Origin: Bdellovibrionales bacterium
Lineage (GTDB): Bacteria; Bdellovibrionota; Bacteriovoracia; Bacteriovoracales; Bacteriovoracaceae
Assembly (NCBI GenBank): GCA_005791855.1
Contig: SXUH01000185.1
Span: 1 to 6,650, forward strand
Length of the DNA: 6,650 bases
Reading direction: 5' to 3'
Part shown: one piece after another, positions 1 through 6,356 of the stretch
Layout of the letters: each line of letters begins with the position of its first letter
Position numbering within the stretch: position 1 is the first letter of the stretch
Translations under genes and position numbers: made by a program
The notes under the pieces: generated by a model
The model's database searches: none
The model's input: only the letters and a program-made list of their open reading frames with translations
What the model was told of the DNA's origin: nothing

Positions 1-9
1 CGAGGAGGG

Positions 10-483
10 CTACTTAAGCACGCACGGGAGCTTGAAGTACGCGCTGCTCCCGTCGTGGTAGCTGTCGGTGCTGCTCGCGCGGCTGCCGTAGAACTCGAGC
101 TGGTCGTTCCGCCTCACGGCCGTCGAGCGATCGAGGACCTTCGGGAGGATCACGCTGTGGAGGACGCCGTCGAAGTCGGCGTTTGAGAGCACGATGGCCG
201 GGAAGTTGATCCGTACTCGGTTCTGGAAGGTCCGCGGACGGTAGCTGTAGTCCCGCGGGACGTTCTGCATGACCTTCGTGCCGGCGGCGGACTTGATGAC
301 GAGGACCTCGAGGCCCTGGAGCTCGGAGACGCCGACCTTGTAGCTTCCGGCGACCTTCCCGTAGACGGCGACCTTCGGCGGGGTGTAGCCGTCGTTCGAG
401 TCCTTGAAGGTGACGCAGCTGAGGTCCGCGGCGAACGCCTGGACGGTGAAGAGAGTGACGAGAGTGCAGAGTAGAAGTTTCAT
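10..483 (-). CDS. Small secreted protein of unknown function
   Basis: I do not recognise this 157-residue protein. It begins with a clear type I signal peptide: Lys at position 2, a hydrophobic run from about 3 to 17, and a probable AFA|AD cleavage after residue 19. A Cys follows at 23, but the residues before it (D-L-S) do not form a lipobox, so I read it as a soluble periplasmic or secreted protein. The mature part has only two cysteines, C23 near its start and C154 four residues from its end, which could close the domain with one disulfide. The middle alternates short hydrophobic and polar stretches, suggesting a beta-rich fold, with no recognisable catalytic motif. The ATG at 483 is preceded by AAGGAG with a 5-base gap. 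The gene lies 25 bases downstream of the PLD-like gene on the same strand, so the two are probably co-transcribed and may work together outside the cytoplasm. The real-gene call is confident; the function is open. Confidence 0.8.
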   Translation of the reverse strand: MKLLLCTLVTLFTVQAFAADLSCVTFKDSNDGYTPPKVAVYGKVAGSYKVGVSELQGLEVLVIKSAAGTKVMQNVPRDYSYRPRTFQNRVRINFPAIVLSNADFDGVLHSVILPKVLDRSTAVRRNDQLEFYGSRASSTDSYHDGSSAYFKLPCVLK

Positions 484-508
484 GTTTTCTCCTTAGGGGT
501 GTGGGTGC

Positions 509-1798
509 TTACGGAAGGACGTAGTCCCGAGGCATGTCAAGGGCCTTCGTCGCCATGTGGTTGTAGTAGAGGTCGTACTGCCTTCGGTACCCTTCGACCA
601 CTCCCGGGATGGTGATCAGGTAGAAGTTTTCGAAGTTCTTGGTGAACGCCGCCGTGGTCATGTTCCCCGCGCCGTTGAAGACCGCGGCGCCGTTCTGGAA
701 GTAGAAGATCAGGAACTTATTGTGCTGGAGCTGGAAGACGTTCTGGTTGGTCTGGAGGAAGCGCGTCTCCATCCCCTTGGTGATGAGCTCGTTGTAGATC
801 TTGAAGGCTTCGAAGCGCTGGTTGCGGCCAATGTCCTTCTTCAGGAGCGCGGACCAGTACATGTCGTCGTCGAAGAGGAAGCGGATCTTCTTGCCCCGGG
901 CCAGGTGGTGCGCGAAGAGCTCGGCGATGACCCCGCTGAACCGGTGGGACATCCCCTCCACCGCGAGGGCGTGGTGGGTGGCTTCGGAGACCGCGGTCAG
1001 GGCGGCCTTCCCGTCGACGGGAGAGAAGAAGACGGTGACGTCGGTCTCCGGCGGGTTCTTGATCTGCGAGCGGCACTGGTTGAGGTAGGCCGTGAAGTTC
1101 GCCCGCTTGTCACCGGCGTGGACCATGCCGAGGACGGCGCAGCGGTGGACCTGGGCGAAGAAGGACTGGGAGGACGTGGTGACGAAGTTCCAGTTCTCGT
1201 GGTTGATGCTCGTCCCGGAGGTCATGTTCCCCGAGGAGAACACCACTCGGCTCACGGCCGGGTCGTTCGGGTTCACGAGCAGGATCTTGTTGTGGGCGTA
1301 GCCGAGGCCCCCGGTGCTTCCCCGGTAGGTCAGGGACATCTGCCCCGCCGAAACGGCGCAGGCCTTGAGGGCTTCGGCGTCCTTGTTCACGTGCACCTCC
1401 GGGCCCTCTCCGCCGTCGAGGACCATGGTGAGCTTCACTCCCCGCTTGAGGGCGGAGCAGAGAGCACCGGCGATGTTCTTCGAGCTGAAGCTCAGGTACG
1501 CGAGGTAGAGTTCCTTGGTGTTCGGATCCAGGATCCACTCGACGAGGCGGTACTGGGGAGCGTGCCGACGGGAGACCGAGGCGGCTTCGTCGGAGGGCTT
1601 GCAGTAGACCCCCGGAGGCTTGGAGGCCACCGTGGCGCCGGCGTTGGTGGTGATGACGCCGCTGTAATTGTATTTCTGACAAACCGGATTGGTGAAGAGG
1701 ACTTCGAATTGAAACGGTCTGTAATCTGAGAGCTTAACAGCCCAGCTGTTTGCCGATAGAATCGATAGCAACAGGACGAATCCAAAAAAGATTTTCAT
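509..1798 (-). CDS. Secreted phospholipase D-like (HKD superfamily) protein
   Basis: This 429-residue exported protein has a bilobed PLD-superfamily layout, a family that cleaves or transfers phosphodiester bonds in phospholipids or nucleic acids. A signal peptide (residues 1-20, cut after NSWA) is followed by an N-terminal region with C40 and C66. The first half-motif is H169-N-K171 followed by SSGN (188-191) and a downstream N-x-E-N-W (E201). The second is H359-N-K361 followed by GAGN (376-379) and N-x-E-N-F. In both halves the Asp expected five residues after the Lys is replaced: N176 in the first, Y366 in the second. Six cysteines (40, 66, 114, 147, 220, 242) in the mature protein suggest disulfides and fit export. 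The frame stays open to an ATG at 1894, but the start at 1798 has AAGGAG five bases upstream and begins the signal peptide, so I chose it. It heads a two-gene unit with the small secreted gene. The substrate (lipid or nucleic acid) cannot be told from sequence. Confidence 0.88.
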   Translation of the reverse strand: MKIFFGFVLLLSILSANSWAVKLSDYRPFQFEVLFTNPVCQKYNYSGVITTNAGATVASKPPGVYCKPSDEAASVSRRHAPQYRLVEWILDPNTKELYLAYLSFSSKNIAGALCSALKRGVKLTMVLDGGEGPEVHVNKDAEALKACAVSAGQMSLTYRGSTGGLGYAHNKILLVNPNDPAVSRVVFSSGNMTSGTSINHENWNFVTTSSQSFFAQVHRCAVLGMVHAGDKRANFTAYLNQCRSQIKNPPETDVTVFFSPVDGKAALTAVSEATHHALAVEGMSHRFSGVIAELFAHHLARGKKIRFLFDDDMYWSALLKKDIGRNQRFEAFKIYNELITKGMETRFLQTNQNVFQLQHNKFLIFYFQNGAAVFNGAGNMTTAAFTKNFENFYLITIPGVVEGYRRQYDLYYNHMATKALDMPRDYVLP

Positions 1799-1803
1799 GC
1801 GGT

Positions 1804-1809
1804 CTCCTT
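1804..1809 (-). promoter_or_regulatory. Shine-Dalgarno deciding the PLD-like gene start
   Basis: Read on the minus strand this is AAGGAG, five bases before the ATG at 1798. No comparable motif precedes the upstream in-frame ATG at 1894, so this site and the signal peptide that follows fix the start and shorten the longest possible reading frame by 32 codons. Confidence 0.8.
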
Positions 1810-1886
1810 CAATTGAGTCGGACGGTTGTAGAGGAAATGACTCCATCTGGGAAGGAGAGGTTGGATATCGGTCCCATCTAAAATTG

Positions 1887-1896
1887 AGATGCATCT
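1887..1896. repeat. Perfect 10-bp palindrome AGATGCATCT
   Basis: AGATGCATCT equals its own reverse complement. It lies three bases after the best plus-strand -10 candidate and directly before the yjbQ Shine-Dalgarno, so it would overlap the transcription start. That is a natural place for an operator, but a 10-bp palindrome can occur by chance and no second full copy is seen in the window. Confidence 0.35.
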
Positions 1897-1903
1897 AAGG
1901 GAG
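1896..1903 (+). promoter_or_regulatory. Shine-Dalgarno selecting a GTG start for yjbQ
   Basis: TAAGGGAG stands seven bases before the GTG at 1911, a normal distance. An ATG at 1906 is only two bases away from the motif and reads ATG-AAG-TGA, so it cannot start the gene. The site therefore supports the GTG. Confidence 0.7.
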
Positions 1904-1910
1904 CTATGAA

Positions 1911-2318
1911 GTGATCGAGCAGAAGTTCTTAACGTTGAGCGCAAAAACTAAAGGTTTCCATCTCATTACCTCCGAAGTCCTGAAGGGTCTCTCTCTGCCC
2001 AAGACCGGGATCCTCCAGGTCTTCATCAAGCACACCTCCGCCGGACTTGCGATCAATGAGAACGCCGACCCGACGGTGCGAGCGGACCTCGACAAAAGCT
2101 TCGACGTGCTGGCCCCCGAGAACCAGAAGTTCTACCAGCACACCGTCGAAGGTCCGGACGACATGCCCGCGCACGTGAAGTCCATCCTCACCGGAAGTAC
2201 GGTGAGCATTCCGATCACCGACGGGAAGCTCAACCTCGGAACCTGGCAGGGGATTTATCTTTGCGAATTCAGGGCGGCGGCCACGCCGAGAAGTCTCGTG
2301 GTGACCATCTTCTCCTAA
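1911..2318 (+). CDS. yjbQ: YjbQ/UPF0047 family protein
   Basis: A 135-residue, full-length member of the UPF0047/YjbQ family (COG0432), small cytosolic trimeric proteins. Some members show weak thiamin phosphate synthase activity in complementation tests, but the physiological role is unsettled. The family signature is intact: HTSAGLAINENADP (41-54, including H41, N49, E50 and D53), the HTVEGPDDMPAHVKS block (77-91) and LGTWQGIYLCEFR (109-121). These conserved His, Asp and Glu residues line the putative ligand or metal pocket in known structures. Translation starts at GTG, supported by TAAGGGAG seven bases upstream. It is the first gene of a rightward group; the next gene begins 19 bases after its stop. 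Nothing nearby belongs to thiamin synthesis, so context does not support that role here. The family assignment is very secure. Confidence 0.95.
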   Translation: MIEQKFLTLSAKTKGFHLITSEVLKGLSLPKTGILQVFIKHTSAGLAINENADPTVRADLDKSFDVLAPENQKFYQHTVEGPDDMPAHVKSILTGSTVSIPITDGKLNLGTWQGIYLCEFRAAATPRSLVVTIFS

Positions 2319-2329
2319 CCTGGTATACC
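2301..2329 (+). promoter_or_regulatory. Candidate promoter for a leaderless membrane-protein mRNA
   Basis: GTGACC (2301-2306) and TATACC (2324-2329) are separated by exactly 17 bases, and each matches sigma-70 consensus at four of six positions. Only eight bases lie between the TATACC and the ATG at 2338, so transcription would begin at or within a few bases of the start codon. The -35 element lies inside the end of yjbQ. TATACC is also part of the 8-bp palindrome GGTATACC (2322-2329). The absence of a Shine-Dalgarno before 2338 fits a leaderless message. Reinitiation after the yjbQ stop is the alternative. Confidence 0.4.
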
Positions 2330-2337
2330 CTTCGCCC

Positions 2338-2835
2338 ATGGCCAACCGTCGATCACTCTACACCTTCGCCCTCCTGCTCGCCGCGACCTGGCTGGGCTGG
2401 TCGGTACTGGTGGATTTCTTCATCATCCCCACCGTCTTCCGCACCGTCGGAAACTTCTTCGAGGCCGGAGACCTCGGCATCGCCGTCTTCTCGAAGCTCA
2501 ATGGCCTCGAGCTCGTCGCCTCCTCGGCGCTGGTGCTGACCCTCCTCCTCTTGCTCCGGAGCCAGAGGAAGAGCTGGCCCCTCGCGACCGCGGCCATCCT
2601 CGGCTGGGTCATCGTCCTGGTGTACTTCTCCTACCTCACGCCGAAGCTCACCCACCTCACCGACCTCTGGAAGGCCGCCGAAGCCGCGGGCCGGGTCGGT
2701 GTTTCCGGAATCTCCGATGTACAGCAGGAGCATCAGGTTTACCACAAGCTCTACATTTCCCTCGACACCTTGAAGATGGTTCTCCTCCTCTTCATCCTGG
2801 CCGCCGGCCTCTACAGAGAAAAGGACTGGGCATGA
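2338..2835 (+). CDS. DUF4149/TMEM205-like small membrane protein
   Basis: A 165-residue integral membrane protein with four hydrophobic segments at about 8-31, 55-74, 82-100 and 141-159. The spacing and motifs resemble the DUF4149/TMEM205-like family: a first helix running into a short IIPTVF stretch (29-34), then a polar stretch with FSKLNGLE (51-58), and a last helix preceded by a polar QQEHQVYHKLY segment (129-139). The biochemical role of this family in bacteria is unknown. Assignment is by pattern and moderately sure. No Shine-Dalgarno precedes the ATG; a promoter-like pair ends eight bases before it. The stop overlaps the dus start as ATGA, so translation of the two is probably coupled. 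A functional link with tRNA modification is not obvious, and the pairing may only be transcriptional. Confidence 0.82.
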   Translation: MANRRSLYTFALLLAATWLGWSVLVDFFIIPTVFRTVGNFFEAGDLGIAVFSKLNGLELVASSALVLTLLLLLRSQRKSWPLATAAILGWVIVLVYFSYLTPKLTHLTDLWKAAEAAGRVGVSGISDVQQEHQVYHKLYISLDTLKMVLLLFILAAGLYREKDWA

Positions 2836-3800
2836 GGAAGCTCGCTCCCATCCCCTACGGTTCTCTCTTCTTCGCTCCCATGGAGGGCATCACCGACGAG
2901 GCCTTCCGGAAGACGATCCTGAAGCTCTTCCCCGAGTGGGACTACCTCGCCTGCGACTTCTTACGGGTTCCGTCGGCGGGGAGGTATCCCGCCAAGCACC
3001 TGGTGCGCCACTTCGGGAAGGAGCTCTTCGAGCTCCCCTGGGTGCAGGAGAAGACCATGTACCAGATCCTCACCTCCCACCGCGCCTTCACGGCGGAGAT
3101 GGTCCGGCAGGTGGACGAGCTCGAGATCCCGTGGCTCGACGTGAACATCGGCTGCCCGTCTCCCACCGTGTGCAGGAACGGCGGCGGCTCCTTCCTCCTC
3201 ACCGACATCCCGAAGCTCGGCGCACTCCTCGCGGAGGTCCGGAGCAACTACCGGGGACGGCTCACGGCCAAGATCCGCGTGGGCTACAAGGACACGACGA
3301 ACTTCGAAGAGAGCATCCGCATGCTGAACGACGTGGGGGTGGAGGCCATCACCGTCCACGGGCGAACCCAGGCGCAGATGTACAAGGAGCCGGCGGACTG
3401 GAGCTTCATCCGGCGAGCGGTGGAGCTCTCGAAGGTCCCCGTCATCGGCAACGGCGACGTGTGGGAGACCGCCGACATCGATCGCATGCTCCGGGAGACC
3501 GGCTGCCACGCCGTGATGGCGGCCCGGGGTGCGCTCAAGGCGCCGTGGATGGCCCAGGACTACCGGCGCGGCTTCTTCGACCGCGACGGCTCGGCGACCT
3601 TCAAGCGGATCAAGGCCTTCTTCCAGGACTACCGGGCCCTCCTCGAGACGGAGAACATCTCCATGCGGGGGCTCCTGAAGCAGAGCAAGTCCGTGTCCCG
3701 CTTCATGCTCGAGGGCGCGGACGGGGGCGAGGCCATCAGGCGGAAGCTCATCCTCTCGCAGACGGTGCCGGAGTTCTTCTCCGTGATCGATTCTCTCTAG
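2832..3800 (+). CDS. dus: tRNA-dihydrouridine synthase, DusC-like
   Basis: This cytosolic FMN enzyme reduces a uridine in tRNA to dihydrouridine using NADPH. The 322 residues match the family's usual length. Visible features are the FMN-barrel opening APMEGITDEAFR (15-26), the catalytic loop NIGCPSPTV (105-113) with the proton-donating Cys at 108, the phosphate and RNA-contact Lys in KIRVGY (K147), HGRTQAQMY (H176), the FMN-phosphate segment IGNGDVW (205-211) and ARGAL (231-235). The GGGS after the catalytic loop resembles E. coli DusC, which modifies U16, more than DusA or DusB. The position specificity is inferred from that one motif, so I give only the generic symbol. AAGGA stands six bases before the ATG, and the start overlaps the stop of the membrane-protein gene as ATGA. 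Its stop shares a CTAG with the convergent ATP-grasp gene. Confidence 0.95.
   Translation: MRKLAPIPYGSLFFAPMEGITDEAFRKTILKLFPEWDYLACDFLRVPSAGRYPAKHLVRHFGKELFELPWVQEKTMYQILTSHRAFTAEMVRQVDELEIPWLDVNIGCPSPTVCRNGGGSFLLTDIPKLGALLAEVRSNYRGRLTAKIRVGYKDTTNFEESIRMLNDVGVEAITVHGRTQAQMYKEPADWSFIRRAVELSKVPVIGNGDVWETADIDRMLRETGCHAVMAARGALKAPWMAQDYRRGFFDRDGSATFKRIKAFFQDYRALLETENISMRGLLKQSKSVSRFMLEGADGGEAIRRKLILSQTVPEFFSVIDSL
3797..3800. other. Shared CTAG: overlapping stop codons of convergent genes
   Basis: The palindrome CTAG supplies TAG for the plus-strand dus gene (3798-3800) and TAG for the minus-strand ATP-grasp gene (3797-3799). No terminator hairpin can lie between the genes, so each transcript must run into the other's coding sequence or be stopped by Rho or a site inside it. 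Confidence 0.9.
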
Positions 3801-4750
3801 AAGTTCCGCATCGAGTACGCCGCTCGCTCCGTCGCCAGGAGACCCTTCGGTGCCTCCGTCCGGATCTTCTCCAGACGCGGGACCAGGCCCGAGAGGTTCG
3901 CGATCTGGATGGCCAGCCCTGGCCTCGCGTTGAGCTCGAGGAGGATGGGACCGTGGTCCGGAGTGAGGACGATGTCCGCCCCCAGGTACCCGAGCTCCAC
4001 CATGTCGTAGCAGCGGGCCGCGAGCTCCAGGATCTCCTTCCAGTGCGGAAGCCTCAGCCCGGAGATGAGGTGGCCCGTGTCCGGATGGGAGGTGATCACC
4101 TGGTTCCGGATCACGGCGTTGTTGGTCGCTCCCGTGGCGAGGCAGAGGCCCGCGCCGATGGCACCCTGGTGGAGGTTGGCCTTCCCGTCGGAGGACTTGG
4201 TCGGGAGCCGGACCATGCTCATCACCGGGTAGCCCTCGAAGACGATCACCCGGATGTCCGGGATCCCGCCGAAGGAGTAGTCGTTGAAGATCGGGTGCAT
4301 GTCGATCTTGGCCTGGATGATGGCCGCGTCGCTCTGGCCCGAGAGCGAGTAGAGGCCCGAGAGGATGCCGGAGATGTGGTGCTTGACCTCGTCGAGCTCC
4401 ATGAGCTTGTCGTTGGAGCGGCGGCAGAGGATCCGCGTCTCCCCGGCCACCTCCTCCTTGAGGACTTCCTTGATGACGATGATCCCGTTGCCCTGCGAGC
4501 CGTTGGCGGGCTTGATGACGAAGGAGCTGTAGCCCTCGAGCTTCCGCTGAAGGTGCTTCAGGGACCCGTAGTTCTCGACGACGAGGTAGTTCTCCGGCGT
4601 GGGGATGCCCCAGGCGAGGGCGCGCTTGGCGGTGAGGACCTTGTTGTCCACCAGCGGGTAGTTCGCCCGCTTGTTGTGCCGGAGGATGTAGCGGCCCACC
4701 CGGTTGTTGATCCCGAGGATGCCGAGGCGCTTGAGCTCATGGAAGATCAT
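3797..4750 (-). CDS. ATP-grasp protein, 'alpha-L-glutamate ligase-like'
   Basis: A cytosolic, 317-residue ATP-grasp protein of the RimK-related group (annotated as alpha-L-glutamate ligase-like or 'sugar-transfer associated ATP-grasp'). ATP-grasp enzymes join a carboxylate to an amine through an acyl phosphate; the substrates of this subgroup are unknown and the glutamate name is only by resemblance. Visible motifs: the N-terminal GILGINNRV (10-18) and YPLVDNK (31-37), typical of the subgroup; the nucleotide loop FVIKPANGSQGNGI (77-90, K80); PDIRVIVFEG (164-173); KANLHQGAIGAG (190-201); and the metal-binding end, with D259 in LGADIVL and E272 and N274 in LLELNARPG. All expected ATP and Mg residues appear present, so it should be active. 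The start lies inside the end of the 7TM gene (14-base overlap) with AGGAG ten bases upstream, so translation is probably coupled. Last gene of the operon. Confidence 0.93.
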   Translation of the reverse strand: MIFHELKRLGILGINNRVGRYILRHNKRANYPLVDNKVLTAKRALAWGIPTPENYLVVENYGSLKHLQRKLEGYSSFVIKPANGSQGNGIIVIKEVLKEEVAGETRILCRRSNDKLMELDEVKHHISGILSGLYSLSGQSDAAIIQAKIDMHPIFNDYSFGGIPDIRVIVFEGYPVMSMVRLPTKSSDGKANLHQGAIGAGLCLATGATNNAVIRNQVITSHPDTGHLISGLRLPHWKEILELAARCYDMVELGYLGADIVLTPDHGPILLELNARPGLAIQIANLSGLVPRLEKIRTEAPKGLLATERAAYSMRNF

Positions 4751-6353
4751 CGAAGCCCGACTCCTGCTTTTTCTTCTGCCGCACGAGGTCCCGGAAGCGC
4801 AGGAACTCCGAGAGCCGGTAGCCCTTGTACTTCCCGATGAGGATGAGGAGCCCGATCACCGTGAGGAGGAGCTCCGGGTTGGTGAACATGAACATCTCCA
4901 GCGCCGGGATCGAGTAGAGCGAGTACCCGAGGACGGCGATGATGAGGGTCCCGAGGAGGGTCTTGAGCGTGTTCACGATCCCCTCCTCCGCGATCATGAT
5001 GGAGAGCCGTTCGATGTTGGTGGTGACGATGACGATGGGGAAGAAGGCCAGGTGCTTCTGGAACATGAAGTCCAGGTCGCTGCTCACGAAGGAGTACCCG
5101 ATCATGAGCATGATCACCAGCGTGAGGATGATCGAGAGCCGCGGCACCGCCAGGAGGTAGAACTTGTCCAGGACGTAGCGCTCGCCGATCCCCACCAGGA
5201 CGACGACGAAGAAGAAGAGCATCCCGAAGCCGAAGGAGGTCTCCTTGAAGAACAGGGTCAGGAGGACGGGGGTGAAGATCCCGAAGGTCGGGATCCCGAT
5301 GAGGTTCCGGGCGAGCGAGAGGACCAGCGTCCCGATGGGGATGAGGAGGATGGTCGTGAACATCGTCTGCAGCGGCAGCGGCAGGCGGTAGAGGCTGAAC
5401 TTGGAGAAGAGCGAGTCCGTGCGCACCACTTCCTTCTTGAACTCGGCCTTGTTGTACTTGTTGATCCGGGACCGCTCGGCCTGGATGATGTAGGAGACGT
5501 TCTTCTTGGAGATGAGCTTCTCCACGTCCTCGAAGTTCCGGTGGACGATCATGAAGTCGTCGGGCCTCTCGCCGAAGAAGCCCCGGTTCGTGTCCACGGG
5601 GATCCACTTGTTGTTGAGGAAGACCTCGTTGGCGAAGGTGAAGCGGAGCTTGTTCGTCCCCTCCTGCTGCTGCTTCAGGTCGGGCATGCGGATCATCACC
5701 ACGATCCGGGACGGGATCTCCTGCCGCCGGGCCATGACGTTGAAGAGCCGGGCCTTGACCAGCGGGGAGCCCTTCCCGGTGTTGAGGGTCTGGTGGATGG
5801 TCTTCACGCTGGTGTTCCGCTGGATCTCCTCCTCGACGTAGTAGAAGATCTTCCGGGCGAGCGACGTCTTGTCCTCGTTGCCCTCGAGGATCGCGCGCTC
5901 GAGGTTGGCGATGGCCTCGTCGTCCTCCGGGAGGAGCTTCGGCTCCTTCAGGTACCTCTGGAGCCCCTTCGGGTAGGTCTTCGTGAAGTCCTTGGGGATC
6001 TTCTTGTACGACAGCGGCTTGAGGTCCACCCGCGCGGTGTAGGTCACGCGGGTCCGGAGGACCTCCCGGGACGACCAGGTGGCGAGGTTCGAGTCCGAGC
6101 TCGCGTCGATGAAGACCTCGAGGTCCTTCCGCCGGATCTTCTCGTCGGAGACCCGGATCCCCGGGCCCGACTTCGGGATCGGGAACGAGAAGGAGGTGTG
6201 CTCCCCCTTCGGCCTCACCGAGAGGTGGAAGTTCCAGACGTCGTCCACCATCTGCGGCAGGAGCGAGAGGTTCAGCACCTGGGCCTTGTAGTAGAGGATC
6301 CCCAGGGGGGTGACGAGGAGGAGGACGGTGATGAGGACGGTGAGCTTCTTCAT
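4737..6353 (-). CDS. Inactive transglutaminase-like domain fused to 7TM membrane protein
   Basis: A 538-residue inner-membrane protein of the 'inactive transglutaminase fused to seven transmembrane helices' family (RloB-type in pseudomonads, from memory). An N-terminal anchor (4-21) leads to a periplasmic region to about 325, with a transglutaminase-like fold around 165-260. Then come seven hydrophobic segments: about 328-348, 354-368, 374-390, 397-421, 435-445, 462-484 and 494-507. The family hallmark PTFGIFTPVLL is at 355-365 and FFPIVIVTTNIERL at 437-450. In the transglutaminase core the catalytic Cys position holds Pro 197 (next to Ser 196), and the His of the usual H-A-W-V-E block is Phe 240 (F-A-N-E-V); only the Asp (D254 in PVDTNRG) remains. 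It therefore probably binds rather than processes peptides, perhaps as a sensor. The charged tail (515-538) is cytosolic. AGGTGA stands seven bases before the ATG, inside the end of the protease gene; the intergenic gap is three bases. Confidence 0.93.
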   Translation of the reverse strand: MKKLTVLITVLLLVTPLGILYYKAQVLNLSLLPQMVDDVWNFHLSVRPKGEHTSFSFPIPKSGPGIRVSDEKIRRKDLEVFIDASSDSNLATWSSREVLRTRVTYTARVDLKPLSYKKIPKDFTKTYPKGLQRYLKEPKLLPEDDEAIANLERAILEGNEDKTSLARKIFYYVEEEIQRNTSVKTIHQTLNTGKGSPLVKARLFNVMARRQEIPSRIVVMIRMPDLKQQQEGTNKLRFTFANEVFLNNKWIPVDTNRGFFGERPDDFMIVHRNFEDVEKLISKKNVSYIIQAERSRINKYNKAEFKKEVVRTDSLFSKFSLYRLPLPLQTMFTTILLIPIGTLVLSLARNLIGIPTFGIFTPVLLTLFFKETSFGFGMLFFFVVVLVGIGERYVLDKFYLLAVPRLSIILTLVIMLMIGYSFVSSDLDFMFQKHLAFFPIVIVTTNIERLSIMIAEEGIVNTLKTLLGTLIIAVLGYSLYSIPALEMFMFTNPELLLTVIGLLILIGKYKGYRLSEFLRFRDLVRQKKKQESGFDDLP

Positions 6354-6356
6354 GCG

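Larger units (their letters stand above)
1799..1910. promoter_or_regulatory. Divergent intergenic promoter region
   Basis: These 112 bases separate the leftward PLD-like unit from the rightward yjbQ-dus group and must hold promoters for both. They are visibly richer in A and T than the coding DNA around them. For the minus strand the best pair I can find is TTCCCA (1848-1853) and TACAAC (1825-1830) separated by 17 bases, each matching sigma-70 consensus at four of six positions. For the plus strand a TAAAAT (1879-1884, five of six) lies about 26 bases before the GTG start but has no good -35 element. The heptamer CATCTAA occurs at 1875-1881 and again at 1892-1898. The promoter function of the region is nearly certain from gene layout; the individual boxes are weak guesses. 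Confidence 0.6.

Noticed and set aside
557..1729. 390-codon plus-strand open frame opposite the PLD-like gene
   Set aside because: It is antisense to a gene with a signal peptide and PLD motifs. Its translation is a monotonous mix of Val, Glu, Gly, Asp and Arg, as expected from reading GC-rich codons backwards.
1799..1894. Upstream ATG extending the PLD-like protein by 32 residues
   Set aside because: There is no Shine-Dalgarno before it, and the extension would bury the signal peptide. The start at 1798 has AAGGAG at a normal distance.
2322..2329. GGTATACC palindrome as an operator or restriction-type site
   Set aside because: Eight-base palindromes arise often by chance. Its better explanation here is the -10 element of the candidate promoter, so I did not list it separately.
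3780..3860. Terminator hairpin near the convergent junction
   Set aside because: I found no GC-rich stem followed by a T-run on either strand around the shared stop codons.
2936..4840. 634-codon plus-strand open frame crossing dus and the ATP-grasp gene
   Set aside because: It covers two well-recognised genes in another frame or strand and is low in complexity (Arg, Gly, Pro, then Glu, Asp, Val). It has no domain and is a composition artefact.
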